This document shows positions 16,628-24,198 of a DNA stretch of 64,000 bases, one piece after another (position 1 is the first letter of the stretch; each line of letters opens with the position of its first letter). A program made the position numbers and the translations under genes. The notes under the pieces were generated by a model. It did no database searches and was not told the DNA's origin. It worked only from the letters and a program-made list of their open reading frames with translations. The stretch comes from Halospina sp040196175 (GTDB taxonomy: Bacteria; Pseudomonadota; Gammaproteobacteria; Pseudomonadales; Oleiphilaceae), in the NCBI RefSeq assembly GCF_040196175.1, contig NZ_JBEFNF010000007.1:62001-126000 (forward strand), read 5' to 3'.

Positions 16628-17782
16628 ATGGCCAAAGCAATGATCAATCCACAGATGATCCGCTGGGCACGCGAACGCGCCGGTCTCAGCTTGGGTGAGC
16701 TTGCAGCCAAACTGAATCAGCCTGAAGAGAAGCTGGAACGCTGGGAGGACGGGCAAGAGCAGCCTACGTTCAAGCAGGCCCAGACCATCGCCCACAAGAC
16801 CTATCAGCCGTTCGGGTACTTGTTCCTTCAACAGCCTCCCAAGGAAGATGACCTATTACCAGATCTGCGCACCATAGGTGATGAACCCGTCCCGGAGTTC
16901 AGTATCAACCTCAGGGACACCGTGCACGGGACACTGGCCCGCCAGGACTGGTACCGGGATTACCTCATGGAGCAGGGAACGGAACAACTCGACTTCGTAG
17001 GGACGGTCTCTCTGGAAAGTCATACTCCTGAACAAACAGCCGGAACGATTAAAGACCGCCTCGGTCTCACGGTCCGCCGCGCTAATGGCGATTTTGATGA
17101 TTACCTCCGTACCCTGATTCAGCACATCGAAGACGCTGGGGTGCTGGTGATGCGCAACAGCATGGTGGGAAACAATACTCACCGCCTGCTGGACATCAGT
17201 GAATTTCGGGGTTTTGCGGTGACGGATGACTACGCACCGGTTATCTTCATAAACACACAGGATGCCCCCCAGGCCAGACTGTTTACGCTCCTCCATGAGT
17301 TGGCGCATATCTGGCTGGGCCAGTCTGGCGTTTCTGATGCGAGCCCTCAGAACAGCAGGGCCGTTGAGCGATTCTGCAATAAGGTGGCCGCAGAGTTCCT
17401 GGCGCCGGCCGATGAGTTTTCCCAATTCTGGAACAGTGATCCGGACAGAGACTGGCGCGACCAGGTACCTGAGCTGGCTAAGCACTTCCATGTCAGTCAC
17501 TGGGTTATTGCCCGACGCGCTCTCGAATTGGGTCTGATCAACGATCATGCGTACTGGCCCTATGTACGAGAGATCCAGCGGGCCTTTCAGAACAACAAAA
17601 AGAACCAGGATGGCGCACCTCCCCCAGGCTTACTCCAGAAGCACCGGGTTAGTCCCCGCTTCGCTAAGGCGCTTACAAGCGAGACACTGAGTGGTCGCGT
17701 TCTCTACCGAGACGCATGGCGGCTCACCGGTGTTAAGCCCGCACGTTTACGGCAATTCGCTGAAAAGGAACTGCAGCGTTGA
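16628..17782 (+). CDS. XRE-HTH / ImmA-IrrE metallopeptidase (antitoxin-like)
   Basis: Two-domain regulator-protease, 384 aa. Residues about 8-60 form an XRE helix-turn-helix (RERAGLSLGELAAKLNQPEE). The middle to C-terminal part is a zinc peptidase with HELAH in LLHELAHIWLG and the third ligand helix NKVAAEFLAP. Relatives cleave or relieve repressors, and some act as antitoxins. The stop codon overlaps the start of the DUF4411 gene (TTGA), so the pair is translationally coupled. This ImmA/IrrE-DUF4411 pairing is widespread in islands and is interpreted as a type II toxin-antitoxin system. It may control its own promoter through the inverted repeat upstream. Confidence 0.88.
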   Translation: MAKAMINPQMIRWARERAGLSLGELAAKLNQPEEKLERWEDGQEQPTFKQAQTIAHKTYQPFGYLFLQQPPKEDDLLPDLRTIGDEPVPEFSINLRDTVHGTLARQDWYRDYLMEQGTEQLDFVGTVSLESHTPEQTAGTIKDRLGLTVRRANGDFDDYLRTLIQHIEDAGVLVMRNSMVGNNTHRLLDISEFRGFAVTDDYAPVIFINTQDAPQARLFTLLHELAHIWLGQSGVSDASPQNSRAVERFCNKVAAEFLAPADEFSQFWNSDPDRDWRDQVPELAKHFHVSHWVIARRALELGLINDHAYWPYVREIQRAFQNNKKNQDGAPPPGLLQKHRVSPRFAKALTSETLSGRVLYRDAWRLTGVKPARLRQFAEKELQR

Positions 17783-18270
17783 CCTACCTTCTCGATACAA
17801 ACGCCTACCTGGAAGCCAAACAGCGTTATTACCGCTTCAATATCTGCCCGGGGTTCTGGCACTGGCTCACGAGCGAGTCCCACCCGGAGGAACTTTTGAG
17901 CGTTAAGCCCGTGCTCGAGGAACTCAAATACTACGAAGATGACCTTTCCGGGTGGGCCAAAAACAACGCTCGATTCTTCGCTTCAGTGGATGACGAAAAC
18001 ACCCAGGCCTATTTCGCGGGCATTGCTGAGTTCGTTGCAGGCCACGAGATTTTCCAGGAGCGCCACAAAGCCTCATTCCTGGATGCTGCTGATCCGTGGC
18101 TTATCGCCAAAGCAATGACTCTGGGTGCCACCCTGGTGACCCATGAAAAGCTGGAAGCCAGCAACAGCACCAAGGTGAAGATTCCAAACATCTGCCAGGA
18201 ATTCAGCGTGCCCTATTGCGATACGTTCGACCTACTGGAGCGCAGTGACGTTGTGTTTGTGCTTGGGTAG
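17779..18270 (+). CDS. DUF4411 PIN-like toxin candidate
   Basis: DUF4411 protein of 163 aa with PIN-domain features: the opening YLLDTNAYLEA carries the first catalytic Asp, SVKPVLEELK a conserved Glu, and FLDAADPWLIAKAM plus TLVTHEK the later acidic cluster and strand. PIN proteins are Mg-dependent RNases, and this one is probably the toxin of the coupled ImmA/IrrE pair. The start is TTG at 17779 with AAGGAA upstream; TTG overlaps the preceding TGA stop. No ATG fits the N terminus, and a weak start codon is a plausible way to keep toxin levels low. Whether it is an active RNase is not shown. Confidence 0.82.
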   Translation: MTYLLDTNAYLEAKQRYYRFNICPGFWHWLTSESHPEELLSVKPVLEELKYYEDDLSGWAKNNARFFASVDDENTQAYFAGIAEFVAGHEIFQERHKASFLDAADPWLIAKAMTLGATLVTHEKLEASNSTKVKIPNICQEFSVPYCDTFDLLERSDVVFVLG

Positions 18271-18466
18271 AGACACTGCTGTCCAAGAATCAGTAGGGCG
18301 AGTCATCCTCCTGCGCTGCCATTCAATGAGCATCAACAGCCCGAGTACATTAAGGTAGCACCACGGCATTTTTCGCCAATTCCTCTCCCTAACATTTTCC
18401 ATGACTCATCCTCCACCGATCTGATAGGTTGGTTATAGATTCGGACCACTCAATGAGGAGGTCACT

Positions 18467-19471
18467 ATTTCCAAAAGCATCGTCATCTGCTGCGACGGCA
18501 CCAATAACGAGATCGAGGAAGACAACACCAATATCGTCCGGCTTTTTCGCTGCATACCTCACGGATACCTCGATGACAACTTAGAACAACGCACCTACTA
18601 CGATCCGGGCGTCGGGACATTCAGCGCCTGGCGGTTAAGCCCGACCGGCTGGCTAGGAAAAGTTCTGGGAAGCGCCTTCGGCTGGGGTGTCCAGAAAAAC
18701 ATCAACGATGCCTACCGCTATCTCATGAACACCTATGAAGAGGGTGACTACGTTTACCTGTTCGGCTTCAGCCGCGGTGCTTTCACCGTCCGAGCACTTT
18801 CCGGAATGCTCGAAAAATGCGGCCTCCCGACGACAGGAAGCGAAAACCTTATTCCATATGCGGCCAGGCTATATAACGAGACCAACAACGAAGAGACCGC
18901 CGCCTTTTTTAAGAAACACTTCGCCCTCTCATGTACCCCTCACATGATTGGCGTATTCGATACCGTATCGAGCCTAGGTCTTCTGTACAGCCGCCTGCGC
19001 TTCTTTAACCAAAAACTGACTTCAGGCGTCAGATATGGCTACCATGCCATCTCAATAGACGAGAAACGCCCACAGTTTCCAGTAAGCTTATGGGATGAGG
19101 AACAAGCTGAGGCGGATCAGACAATTGAGCAGGTCTGGTTTGCCGGCGTCCACTCTGATGTTGGAGGTGGATACGCGCGCAAAGGGCTTTCTGATATTGC
19201 ACTGGAATGGATGCTCGACAAAGCCGAGCATGCTGGCCTAGTACTCAACCGATCGGACTTTCAGTTCCACTCCAACCCACACGAAGACTTGCACACTTCT
19301 CTAACCTTGAAGTGGCAGCTGCTAGCGCGGCTCGCAGGACACTCGTGGGATGGCGGTAATCCAAGGAGCATCCCGTCCGGTGCCTGTATCCATGACAGTG
19401 TAAGAAAACGGATGGAGGCGATTTCAGATTATCACCCAGCGTTGCCGGACAACTACCAGTACGTCAAATAG
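18467..19471 (+). CDS. DUF2235 (Tle1-like) alpha/beta hydrolase with apparent ATT start
   Basis: Family of phospholipase-like hydrolases that includes the type VI effector Tle1. The N terminus SIVICCDGTNNE and the nucleophile elbow LFGFSRGAFTVRAL (GxSxG) are typical; HSDVGGGY holds a conserved acidic/His cluster. The first in-frame ATG, at 18725, would delete the entire conserved N terminus. Upstream of it the frame is open back to a TAG at 18425, and the only position with a ribosome-binding site is ATT 18467, five bases after GAGGAGG. That gives ISKSIVICCDGT, where relatives typically have MSK. Length 334 aa. No type VI genes or obvious immunity gene are adjacent. It could also be a toxin or metabolic lipase. 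Confidence 0.8.
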   Translation: MSKSIVICCDGTNNEIEEDNTNIVRLFRCIPHGYLDDNLEQRTYYDPGVGTFSAWRLSPTGWLGKVLGSAFGWGVQKNINDAYRYLMNTYEEGDYVYLFGFSRGAFTVRALSGMLEKCGLPTTGSENLIPYAARLYNETNNEETAAFFKKHFALSCTPHMIGVFDTVSSLGLLYSRLRFFNQKLTSGVRYGYHAISIDEKRPQFPVSLWDEEQAEADQTIEQVWFAGVHSDVGGGYARKGLSDIALEWMLDKAEHAGLVLNRSDFQFHSNPHEDLHTSLTLKWQLLARLAGHSWDGGNPRSIPSGACIHDSVRKRMEAISDYHPALPDNYQYVK

Positions 19472-19566
19472 CAAGGGCGCTACCACAAAAGCGGTAACAG
19501 GTCAGACTCGCTGTGGTCGACTGGCCAGAATTACTGTCACCTAAAAGCGAAAGAGTAAAAAATTTT

Positions 19567-19590
19567 GGGGGTATAATTAGGGGTACAAGG
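19567..19590 (+). repeat. Tandem GGGGTAYAA-type repeat
   Basis: GGGGGTATAATTA directly followed by GGGGTACAAGG, an imperfect tandem repeat in AT-rich DNA at the point where gene content changes from accessory to core. Similar short G-rich direct repeats occur near phage-type integrase attachment sites, but there is no integrase here, so this is a suggestion only. Confidence 0.35.
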
Positions 19591-19927
19591 CTTTATAAGC
19601 ACGATAATAACCCATTTATTTTCAAGAGCTTGAATTAATTTTTAGGTGGAAGCCAGGCCCACCACCCCTCCCATGCAGCCACCACAGAGCACTGCTGCTG
19701 CTTCAATAATACCCTGAAATCAGACAATCACGACCGATACGCCGCAGTGTCGTGTTGCAGGGTATACAACGAGAACGCTCCGAGTGATTTACCCCTTTTA
19801 CGCCACCAGATCAGCCTCCACAGTACGAGTCAGCTCTGGATCGGAAGGCGAAGCTGGACCGGAGAAGCTGGCGGTCAGCCTCGCTTACGCATGACGCAGG
19901 TGAGCTTTCAAGCCGTCATCGTCGTAG

Positions 19928-19946
19928 CTGTAAATGTTTATTACAG
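19928..19946. promoter_or_regulatory. Dyad upstream of folM
   Basis: CTGTAA-N7-TTACAG, a perfect 6-bp dyad, 20 bp upstream of the folM start. It could be an operator covering the promoter. No regulator can be assigned; it does not resemble the palindrome at 24137. Confidence 0.4.
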
Positions 19947-19965
19947 ACTGTCTGATGAGGATGCA

Positions 19966-20673
19966 ATGAGTTCACCCATTCTGATTACCGGGGCCGGTCA
20001 GCGCATCGGGCTGGCATTCGCGCGACACTGCCTGAGTAATGGCACACCCGTCATCGCTACATACCGCAAGCATCGACCAGCGATCGATACCCTGCGAGAG
20101 GCTGGGGCCAGTTGTATCTGTGCCGATTTTGCCACCAACGAAGGCGTTGATGCGTTCATCAGCGCATTAAAGGATGAGACATCATCATTGAGGGCGATTA
20201 TCCATAATGCCTCAGATTGGTTGCCCGAGCACCCGGACTCCGATCCCGCAGAGGTAATGGCGGCGATGATGCAGATTCACGCCATGGCTCCCTATCGAAT
20301 CAATCTGGCATGCCAATCATTGCTGGAACACAGTGGTGGTACCGCTGACATTGTGCACATGACCGATTATGTTGTAGAAAAAGGCAGTGCCAAACACATC
20401 GCCTATGCCGCCAGTAAAGCGGCGCTGGACAACCTGACCCTTTCCTTTGCCCGTCTGTTGGCCCCGGGGGTCAAGGTAAACAGCGTCGCCCCTTCGTTGA
20501 TCGTGTTCAACGAACACGACAGTGACGCTTATCGCGAGAAGACGCTCAATAAATCGCTTCTGGGCATTGAACCCGGCGCGGAAACGGCGGTGCAAACCCT
20601 GCAGTTTCTTCTGGACAACCCTTACCTCACGGGCCGGAGCATCAGCCTGGACGGAGGGCGACACCTGGTTTGA
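19966..20673 (+). CDS. folM: FolM-type dihydromonapterin/dihydrofolate reductase (SDR)
   Basis: Short-chain dehydrogenase that reduces dihydromonapterin or dihydrofolate to the tetrahydro form with NADPH. It opens with ILITGAGQRIGLAFARHC, the Rossmann glycine motif with the Gln-Arg typical of FolM. The catalytic Tyr-Lys lies in HIAYAASKAALDN, and it ends ISLDGGRHLV. ATG 19966 has GAGGA upstream and yields 235 aa; the longer frame from 19747 adds only non-conserved residues. It precedes a DASH cryptochrome on the same strand, about 190 bp apart. That makes sense because DASH cryptochromes bind a reduced folate antenna. A second pteridine reductase is encoded at 29831-30583. Confidence 0.88.
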   Translation: MSSPILITGAGQRIGLAFARHCLSNGTPVIATYRKHRPAIDTLREAGASCICADFATNEGVDAFISALKDETSSLRAIIHNASDWLPEHPDSDPAEVMAAMMQIHAMAPYRINLACQSLLEHSGGTADIVHMTDYVVEKGSAKHIAYAASKAALDNLTLSFARLLAPGVKVNSVAPSLIVFNEHDSDAYREKTLNKSLLGIEPGAETAVQTLQFLLDNPYLTGRSISLDGGRHLV

Positions 20674-20861
20674 AAACCCTGATTAGCATTCCTCGGGCCA
20701 GATCACTTGCATGACTTCCCGCCGGCCCGAATCAAGAAAACGTTGGCCGGTAGATGGGAGCTGTCTGCCGCTAGCTCAGATGCTTGGACGCTGTTTCCAG
20801 AAGAACTGTGTCAGGCGCTCTGTCGTACCAATGACATTGGATTGGCGAACCGGAGGCCGCC

Positions 20862-22202
20862 TTGCGATCAATGATGTGGTTTACGCGGGATCTGCGCCTG
20901 GATGACCAGCCGGCACTTCAGCGGGCAGCGCAAGCCGATATGCTGCTGTGTGTGTTTGTGATTGATTCTTACTGGTTCCAGCAGACGAAATGGCAAGCCA
21001 AGCCCATGGGCCGGCATCGCTGGCGGCTCCTGTGGCAGTCGCTGCATGCGCTTGACCTGAATCTGCGCCGATACGGTCAACGTCTTCACATCGCCATCGG
21101 CGAGCCTTCATCGGTCATAACGCGCCTGGCACGCCAGCACGGTATCCATGACGTATTTGTATCCCAACAGCCAGGGACTGAGGAGCACAGCCAAAAAGAG
21201 TATGTGAAACAGACCCTAACAGACCGAGTGCAGCTGCATACCGTTGAGACGGCAAGCCTGTTCAACGAGTCATCGTTGCCTTTTTCACTGGGTCAGCTGC
21301 CAGGGACCTTTTCGCAGTTCCGCAAAGCCGTCGAGACCCAGAATCTGAAGCATACACCCTCGGTCGCCCCGCCAACGGCACTACCGCCACCGCCCGGGTT
21401 AAGCGAGGACAATCGCGCGCAAGTGCCCAACGTTGACCCTGTCGCATGCCCGCTATTTGAAGGCGGGGAGCGACCTGCTCAGGAAAGACTCCGGTACTAC
21501 CTGTTCGAAAGTCATCGCATCACCACCTACAAGCAGACTCGCAATGCGCTGGATGAGGTTGATGCTTCCAGCCGCCTCTCGCCGTGGCTGGCTCTCGGCA
21601 CACTATCGCCACGACGCACCGCTAATGAGATCGCCCGCTATGAAGATGAGCATCATGCCAATGACTCAACCTATTGGCTCTGGTTCGAGCTTCTCTGGCG
21701 GGAGTTTTTCCAATGGTACGGGCTTGCGCATCATCAGCGACTGTTTACCGGCTCTGGGGTAAGAGGTCGTCGCGTTCAGACGAGTTTCTATCCTCACCGA
21801 TACAAGGCCTGGACCCAGGGCACCACCGAGTGGCCACTGGTTAATGCCTGTATGAATCAGCTGCGTGAGACTGGTTGGATTTCCAACCGTGCCCGCCAGA
21901 TCGTCGCCAGCTGTTTCGTGAATGAGCTGGAGCTGGACTGGCGCTATGGCGCAGCCTGGTTTCAGGAGCAGCTCGTCGATTACGACGTGGGCAGCAATTG
22001 GGGTAACTGGCAGTACCTCGCTGGCGTTGGTGCGGATGCCAAAGACCAACGCTGGTTCAATCTGGAAAAGCAGCAGGCGCAGTTCGATCCGGACGGCAGC
22101 TTCATCGAACGCTGGCAGGGCCACACCACTGGCAGGCCCACGGCGCGTCACACGGTGGATGCGGCGGACTGGCCCGTAGAACCGGGCAAACCACTCAGCT
22201 GA
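20862..22202 (+). CDS. DASH-type cryptochrome/photolyase
   Basis: FAD-binding cryptochrome of the DASH family, which repairs cyclobutane dimers mainly in single-stranded DNA and carries a methenyltetrahydrofolate antenna. The N-terminal photolyase domain begins MMWFTRDLRLDD. The FAD-binding part has SRLSPWLALGTLSPR and WLWFELLWREFFQW. The DASH-type ending is clear in DVGSNWGNWQYLAGVG. TTG 20862 is preferred because GGAGG lies five bases upstream and it gives MRSMMWF, matching family N termini. Length 446 aa. It overlaps the convergent tetR gene by 8 bp. It is one of three different photolyase-family proteins in the window. Confidence 0.9.
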   Translation: MRSMMWFTRDLRLDDQPALQRAAQADMLLCVFVIDSYWFQQTKWQAKPMGRHRWRLLWQSLHALDLNLRRYGQRLHIAIGEPSSVITRLARQHGIHDVFVSQQPGTEEHSQKEYVKQTLTDRVQLHTVETASLFNESSLPFSLGQLPGTFSQFRKAVETQNLKHTPSVAPPTALPPPPGLSEDNRAQVPNVDPVACPLFEGGERPAQERLRYYLFESHRITTYKQTRNALDEVDASSRLSPWLALGTLSPRRTANEIARYEDEHHANDSTYWLWFELLWREFFQWYGLAHHQRLFTGSGVRGRRVQTSFYPHRYKAWTQGTTEWPLVNACMNQLRETGWISNRARQIVASCFVNELELDWRYGAAWFQEQLVDYDVGSNWGNWQYLAGVGADAKDQRWFNLEKQQAQFDPDGSFIERWQGHTTGRPTARHTVDAADWPVEPGKPLS

Positions 22203-22758
22203 GACGGCACCGCAGCGACGCGACCGCCTGGTCATAACTTGACAGATCACCCGCCAGCCGAGCAGCTATCTGAGCGCCTTCAGCGACTGCCAGTGCACCT
22301 GCCGCCTCCTGGTCACTGCCCTGAGTCAGCCCCAAACTGGTGTCAGATAGGGCGGCAGTGAACCGGGCCTCGAGCCAGGCCAGCATTGTGCGCCGGAACT
22401 GGCTGATTTCGGCCTGGACGCGCTCGTCCAGTGCCTGAGGATTCGCCGCGCAGGCCACACACAGGCACAGAGTTGTGCAATTGCCCAGCGCCTGGCGATA
22501 GAGATCCAGGAACCCGTTTATGGCCCCTGCTGCTGTAGAGCTGGTGCTTTGAATCCGTACCAGTTCCGCCTGAATATGCCCCCGGTAACGTGCCACCAGG
22601 GCTGCAATAAGATCAGCCTTGGCCGGAAAGTGATAATGGATACTGGCCTTGCGAATGCCGACCTCACGACTCAGATCGGCATAGCTGAAGCCGTCAACGC
22701 CCTGTTCTCGCGCCGCTTGTTCTGCTGCTTCCAGAAGACGGGTTCGAGTGTCAGCCAT
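22195..22758 (-). CDS. TetR/AcrR-family transcriptional regulator
   Basis: One-component repressor, 187 aa. The N-terminal HTH is clear: TRTRLLEAAEQAAREQG, YADLSREVGIRKASIHYHF. The C-terminal ligand domain contains several Cys (TTLCLCVACAANPQALDE), as in TetR proteins that respond to electrophiles or redox signals (for example NemR/AcuR-like). Sensing through Cys is an inference. ATG 22758 lies inside the 3' end of the amine oxidase gene (8-bp overlap), so it is the last gene of the cupin-oxidase-tetR operon. The likely operator is the perfect palindrome at 24137-24154, which would make the operon autoregulated. Confidence 0.88.
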   Translation of the reverse strand: MADTRTRLLEAAEQAAREQGVDGFSYADLSREVGIRKASIHYHFPAKADLIAALVARYRGHIQAELVRIQSTSSTAAGAINGFLDLYRQALGNCTTLCLCVACAANPQALDERVQAEISQFRRTMLAWLEARFTAALSDTSLGLTQGSDQEAAGALAVAEGAQIAARLAGDLSSYDQAVASLRCRLS

Positions 22759-23845
22759 CCGAATACGCCTCCAGCAATACCCGCGTGATGGCCTCAGCCT
22801 GCTCCAGAGCGCCCTCCATGTAGCCGCCGTTAACGCCTGCCATCTCAGACGCACCAAACAGCAGCCGCCCCTCCCAGGCACCGGTGAGCGAGTGTGGCAA
22901 GCCATAGGTCGGGTGCTGGGTGGGAGGGATCTGATCCGCCTCTGTCGCGGTTTCGGGTGCCACCGCCCAGTCACGCAGAAAGGTCTGCACCGGTGCCCGG
23001 GCCTGGGAACCGAAAAGCCGTTCCAGCTGCGCCTGGGTAGCAGCGACGAGCTCATCGGGGTGATCACGGCGGATGTGAGCCGGCACCCCATAGAAGCCAA
23101 AAAGAGCACCAGGACCGCCCGAGCGTGGCGTCGCATCGTGGATCTCCATCAACGGCCCACTGCGACTCATGACGTCACCGGAAAGCCCCTCCTGTCGCCA
23201 GAACGGCTCATCGTAGACTGCCAGAAACTTGGCGACACCCGCCATCCAGGTCGGCGTATCAGCCAGAAGCCGGCGTTCACTGGCACCCAGCGCTGGTTCG
23301 AAATGCAGCTCAGCGGCAACCCGTGGCGGCAATGCCAGCACGATACGATCAGCGTGCCAGCAGGATCCGTCATCCAACGTCAGCTGTCCGTTGGCGAAAA
23401 CCCTCCGAACAGGTGCCTGCAAATGCACTTTCTGCTCCGGCAGTCGCGACGCCAGGACGTCAGTAAGCGCGCCGGCCCCGCCCTCGATGCGAAGAGATCC
23501 CTCCATACTGGCGTACCCTCTGCCGCGTTGGACCTGACGCTGTGTGTCTTCAAACAGCAGATCCCCCGTGCTGTATTGCTCGAAGACCGCAAGTCCCAAA
23601 CGATCACAAAGCCCAGCCATGCGCGGCTGTGTCGACCAGAACCAGGCCGGCCCAAGATCGAAGCCCACGCCCATGCAGGTCACGGATTCGACGCGCCCAC
23701 CCAGCCGCTCCCGCGCCTCAAACAGCTGGAAATCAAAACCCGCTTGCTGCAGGCGCTCAGCCAGAGCCAACCCCGCAAGACCGCCGCCCACAACGGCTAC
23801 CTGAGTGTGGTTCCTGCACGCGGCGCCATGCTCTTCAGATGCCAT
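22751..23845 (-). CDS. Flavin-dependent amine oxidase/oxidoreductase
   Basis: FAD-binding protein of the flavin monoamine oxidase group, 364 aa. The N terminus has the Rossmann dinucleotide motif VAVVGGGLAGLALAERL followed by FEARERLGGRV, the usual GR motif. The C-terminal FAD contact is seen in LLFGASEMAGVNGGYMEGAL. The substrate is unknown. Short amine oxidases of this kind often sit in ChrR/sigma-regulated photooxidative-stress clusters with photolyases and cupins, and this gene is next to a ChrR-like cupin and two genes away from a cryptochrome. It overlaps tetR by 8 bp and starts three bases after the cupin stop. Confidence 0.87.
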   Translation of the reverse strand: MASEEHGAACRNHTQVAVVGGGLAGLALAERLQQAGFDFQLFEARERLGGRVESVTCMGVGFDLGPAWFWSTQPRMAGLCDRLGLAVFEQYSTGDLLFEDTQRQVQRGRGYASMEGSLRIEGGAGALTDVLASRLPEQKVHLQAPVRRVFANGQLTLDDGSCWHADRIVLALPPRVAAELHFEPALGASERRLLADTPTWMAGVAKFLAVYDEPFWRQEGLSGDVMSRSGPLMEIHDATPRSGGPGALFGFYGVPAHIRRDHPDELVAATQAQLERLFGSQARAPVQTFLRDWAVAPETATEADQIPPTQHPTYGLPHSLTGAWEGRLLFGASEMAGVNGGYMEGALEQAEAITRVLLEAYSDG

Positions 23846-23848
23846 GCG

Positions 23849-24109
23849 TTACGCCCCTGACTGCTGAATGCGTTGCAGATGGCCTGTCTTCATCCAGAGG
23901 CTGGCACCATCCTGACCCGCAACTGCCTGGTAATCGCTATCCGTTAATGATCCCCCCAGTACCAGGATTTCAATGGCGTCCGATGGCACCACCTCTTCGC
24001 CTACACGGTCGAGCATCCGACGCTCTACCCCGGGCATCGGAGATCCGACCCAGGGCTCAGTCTCTGTATGGATCAAAGCCGATCGTGAAAAATCCGCATT
24101 AATCTCCAT
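23849..24109 (-). CDS. Shortened ChrR-type cupin protein
   Basis: Only 86 aa. The first half (MEINADFS, then WVGSPMPGVERRMLDRVGEE) is the typical opening of ChrR-like anti-sigma cupins. The second half (IEILVLGGSLTDSDYQA, SLWMKTGHLQ) resembles the end of their last cupin domain. The segment between, which should carry the metal-binding HxH and Glu, is missing, so zinc binding looks impossible. The simplest reading is an in-frame internal deletion joining domain 1 to domain 2. It could be a remnant or a reduced functional form. A GAGAG ribosome-binding site and position at the head of the amine oxidase-tetR operon show it is still positioned for expression. Confidence 0.65.
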   Translation of the reverse strand: MEINADFSRSALIHTETEPWVGSPMPGVERRMLDRVGEEVVPSDAIEILVLGGSLTDSDYQAVAGQDGASLWMKTGHLQRIQQSGA

Positions 24110-24136
24110 TAATTCTCTCGGTATTTAATGAACCAA

Positions 24137-24154
24137 CTACCTACTCGTAGGTAG
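24137..24154. promoter_or_regulatory. Probable TetR operator before the cupin-oxidase-tetR operon
   Basis: CTACCTAC-TC-GTAGGTAG, a perfect 8-bp dyad with a 2-bp spacer, 28 bp upstream of the cupin start and between it and the SOUL lipoprotein gene. Size and symmetry are typical for TetR dimers, and the operon encodes a TetR protein. Confidence 0.72.
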
Positions 24155-24198
24155 GCTAACAGCATAACTACAAGGCACAAGCGCTTTGTTTCACGCTA

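Larger units (their letters stand above)
19472..19965. other. Gene-poor junction between accessory island and core
   Basis: About 490 bp with no supported gene; the open frame from 19747 is only an upstream extension of folM. The left half is markedly AT-rich (19550-19650) and contains the tandem G-rich repeat at 19567-19590. The right half contains the dyad at 19928-19946. I read it as the right boundary of the island. Confidence 0.5.

Noticed and set aside
18467..19471. Type VI secretion gene cluster
   Set aside because: Only the DUF2235 gene is present, with no vgrG, hcp, PAAR or adaptor nearby.
19747..19965. N-terminal extension of FolM
   Set aside because: The 73 upstream residues have no SDR similarity; ATG 19966 has a good ribosome-binding site and begins just before the Rossmann motif.
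22748..23860. Long + strand open frame opposite the amine oxidase gene
   Set aside because: It mirrors the codon pattern of the real minus-strand gene, its product has no domain signal and it is full of Arg/Pro typical of antisense GC-rich frames.
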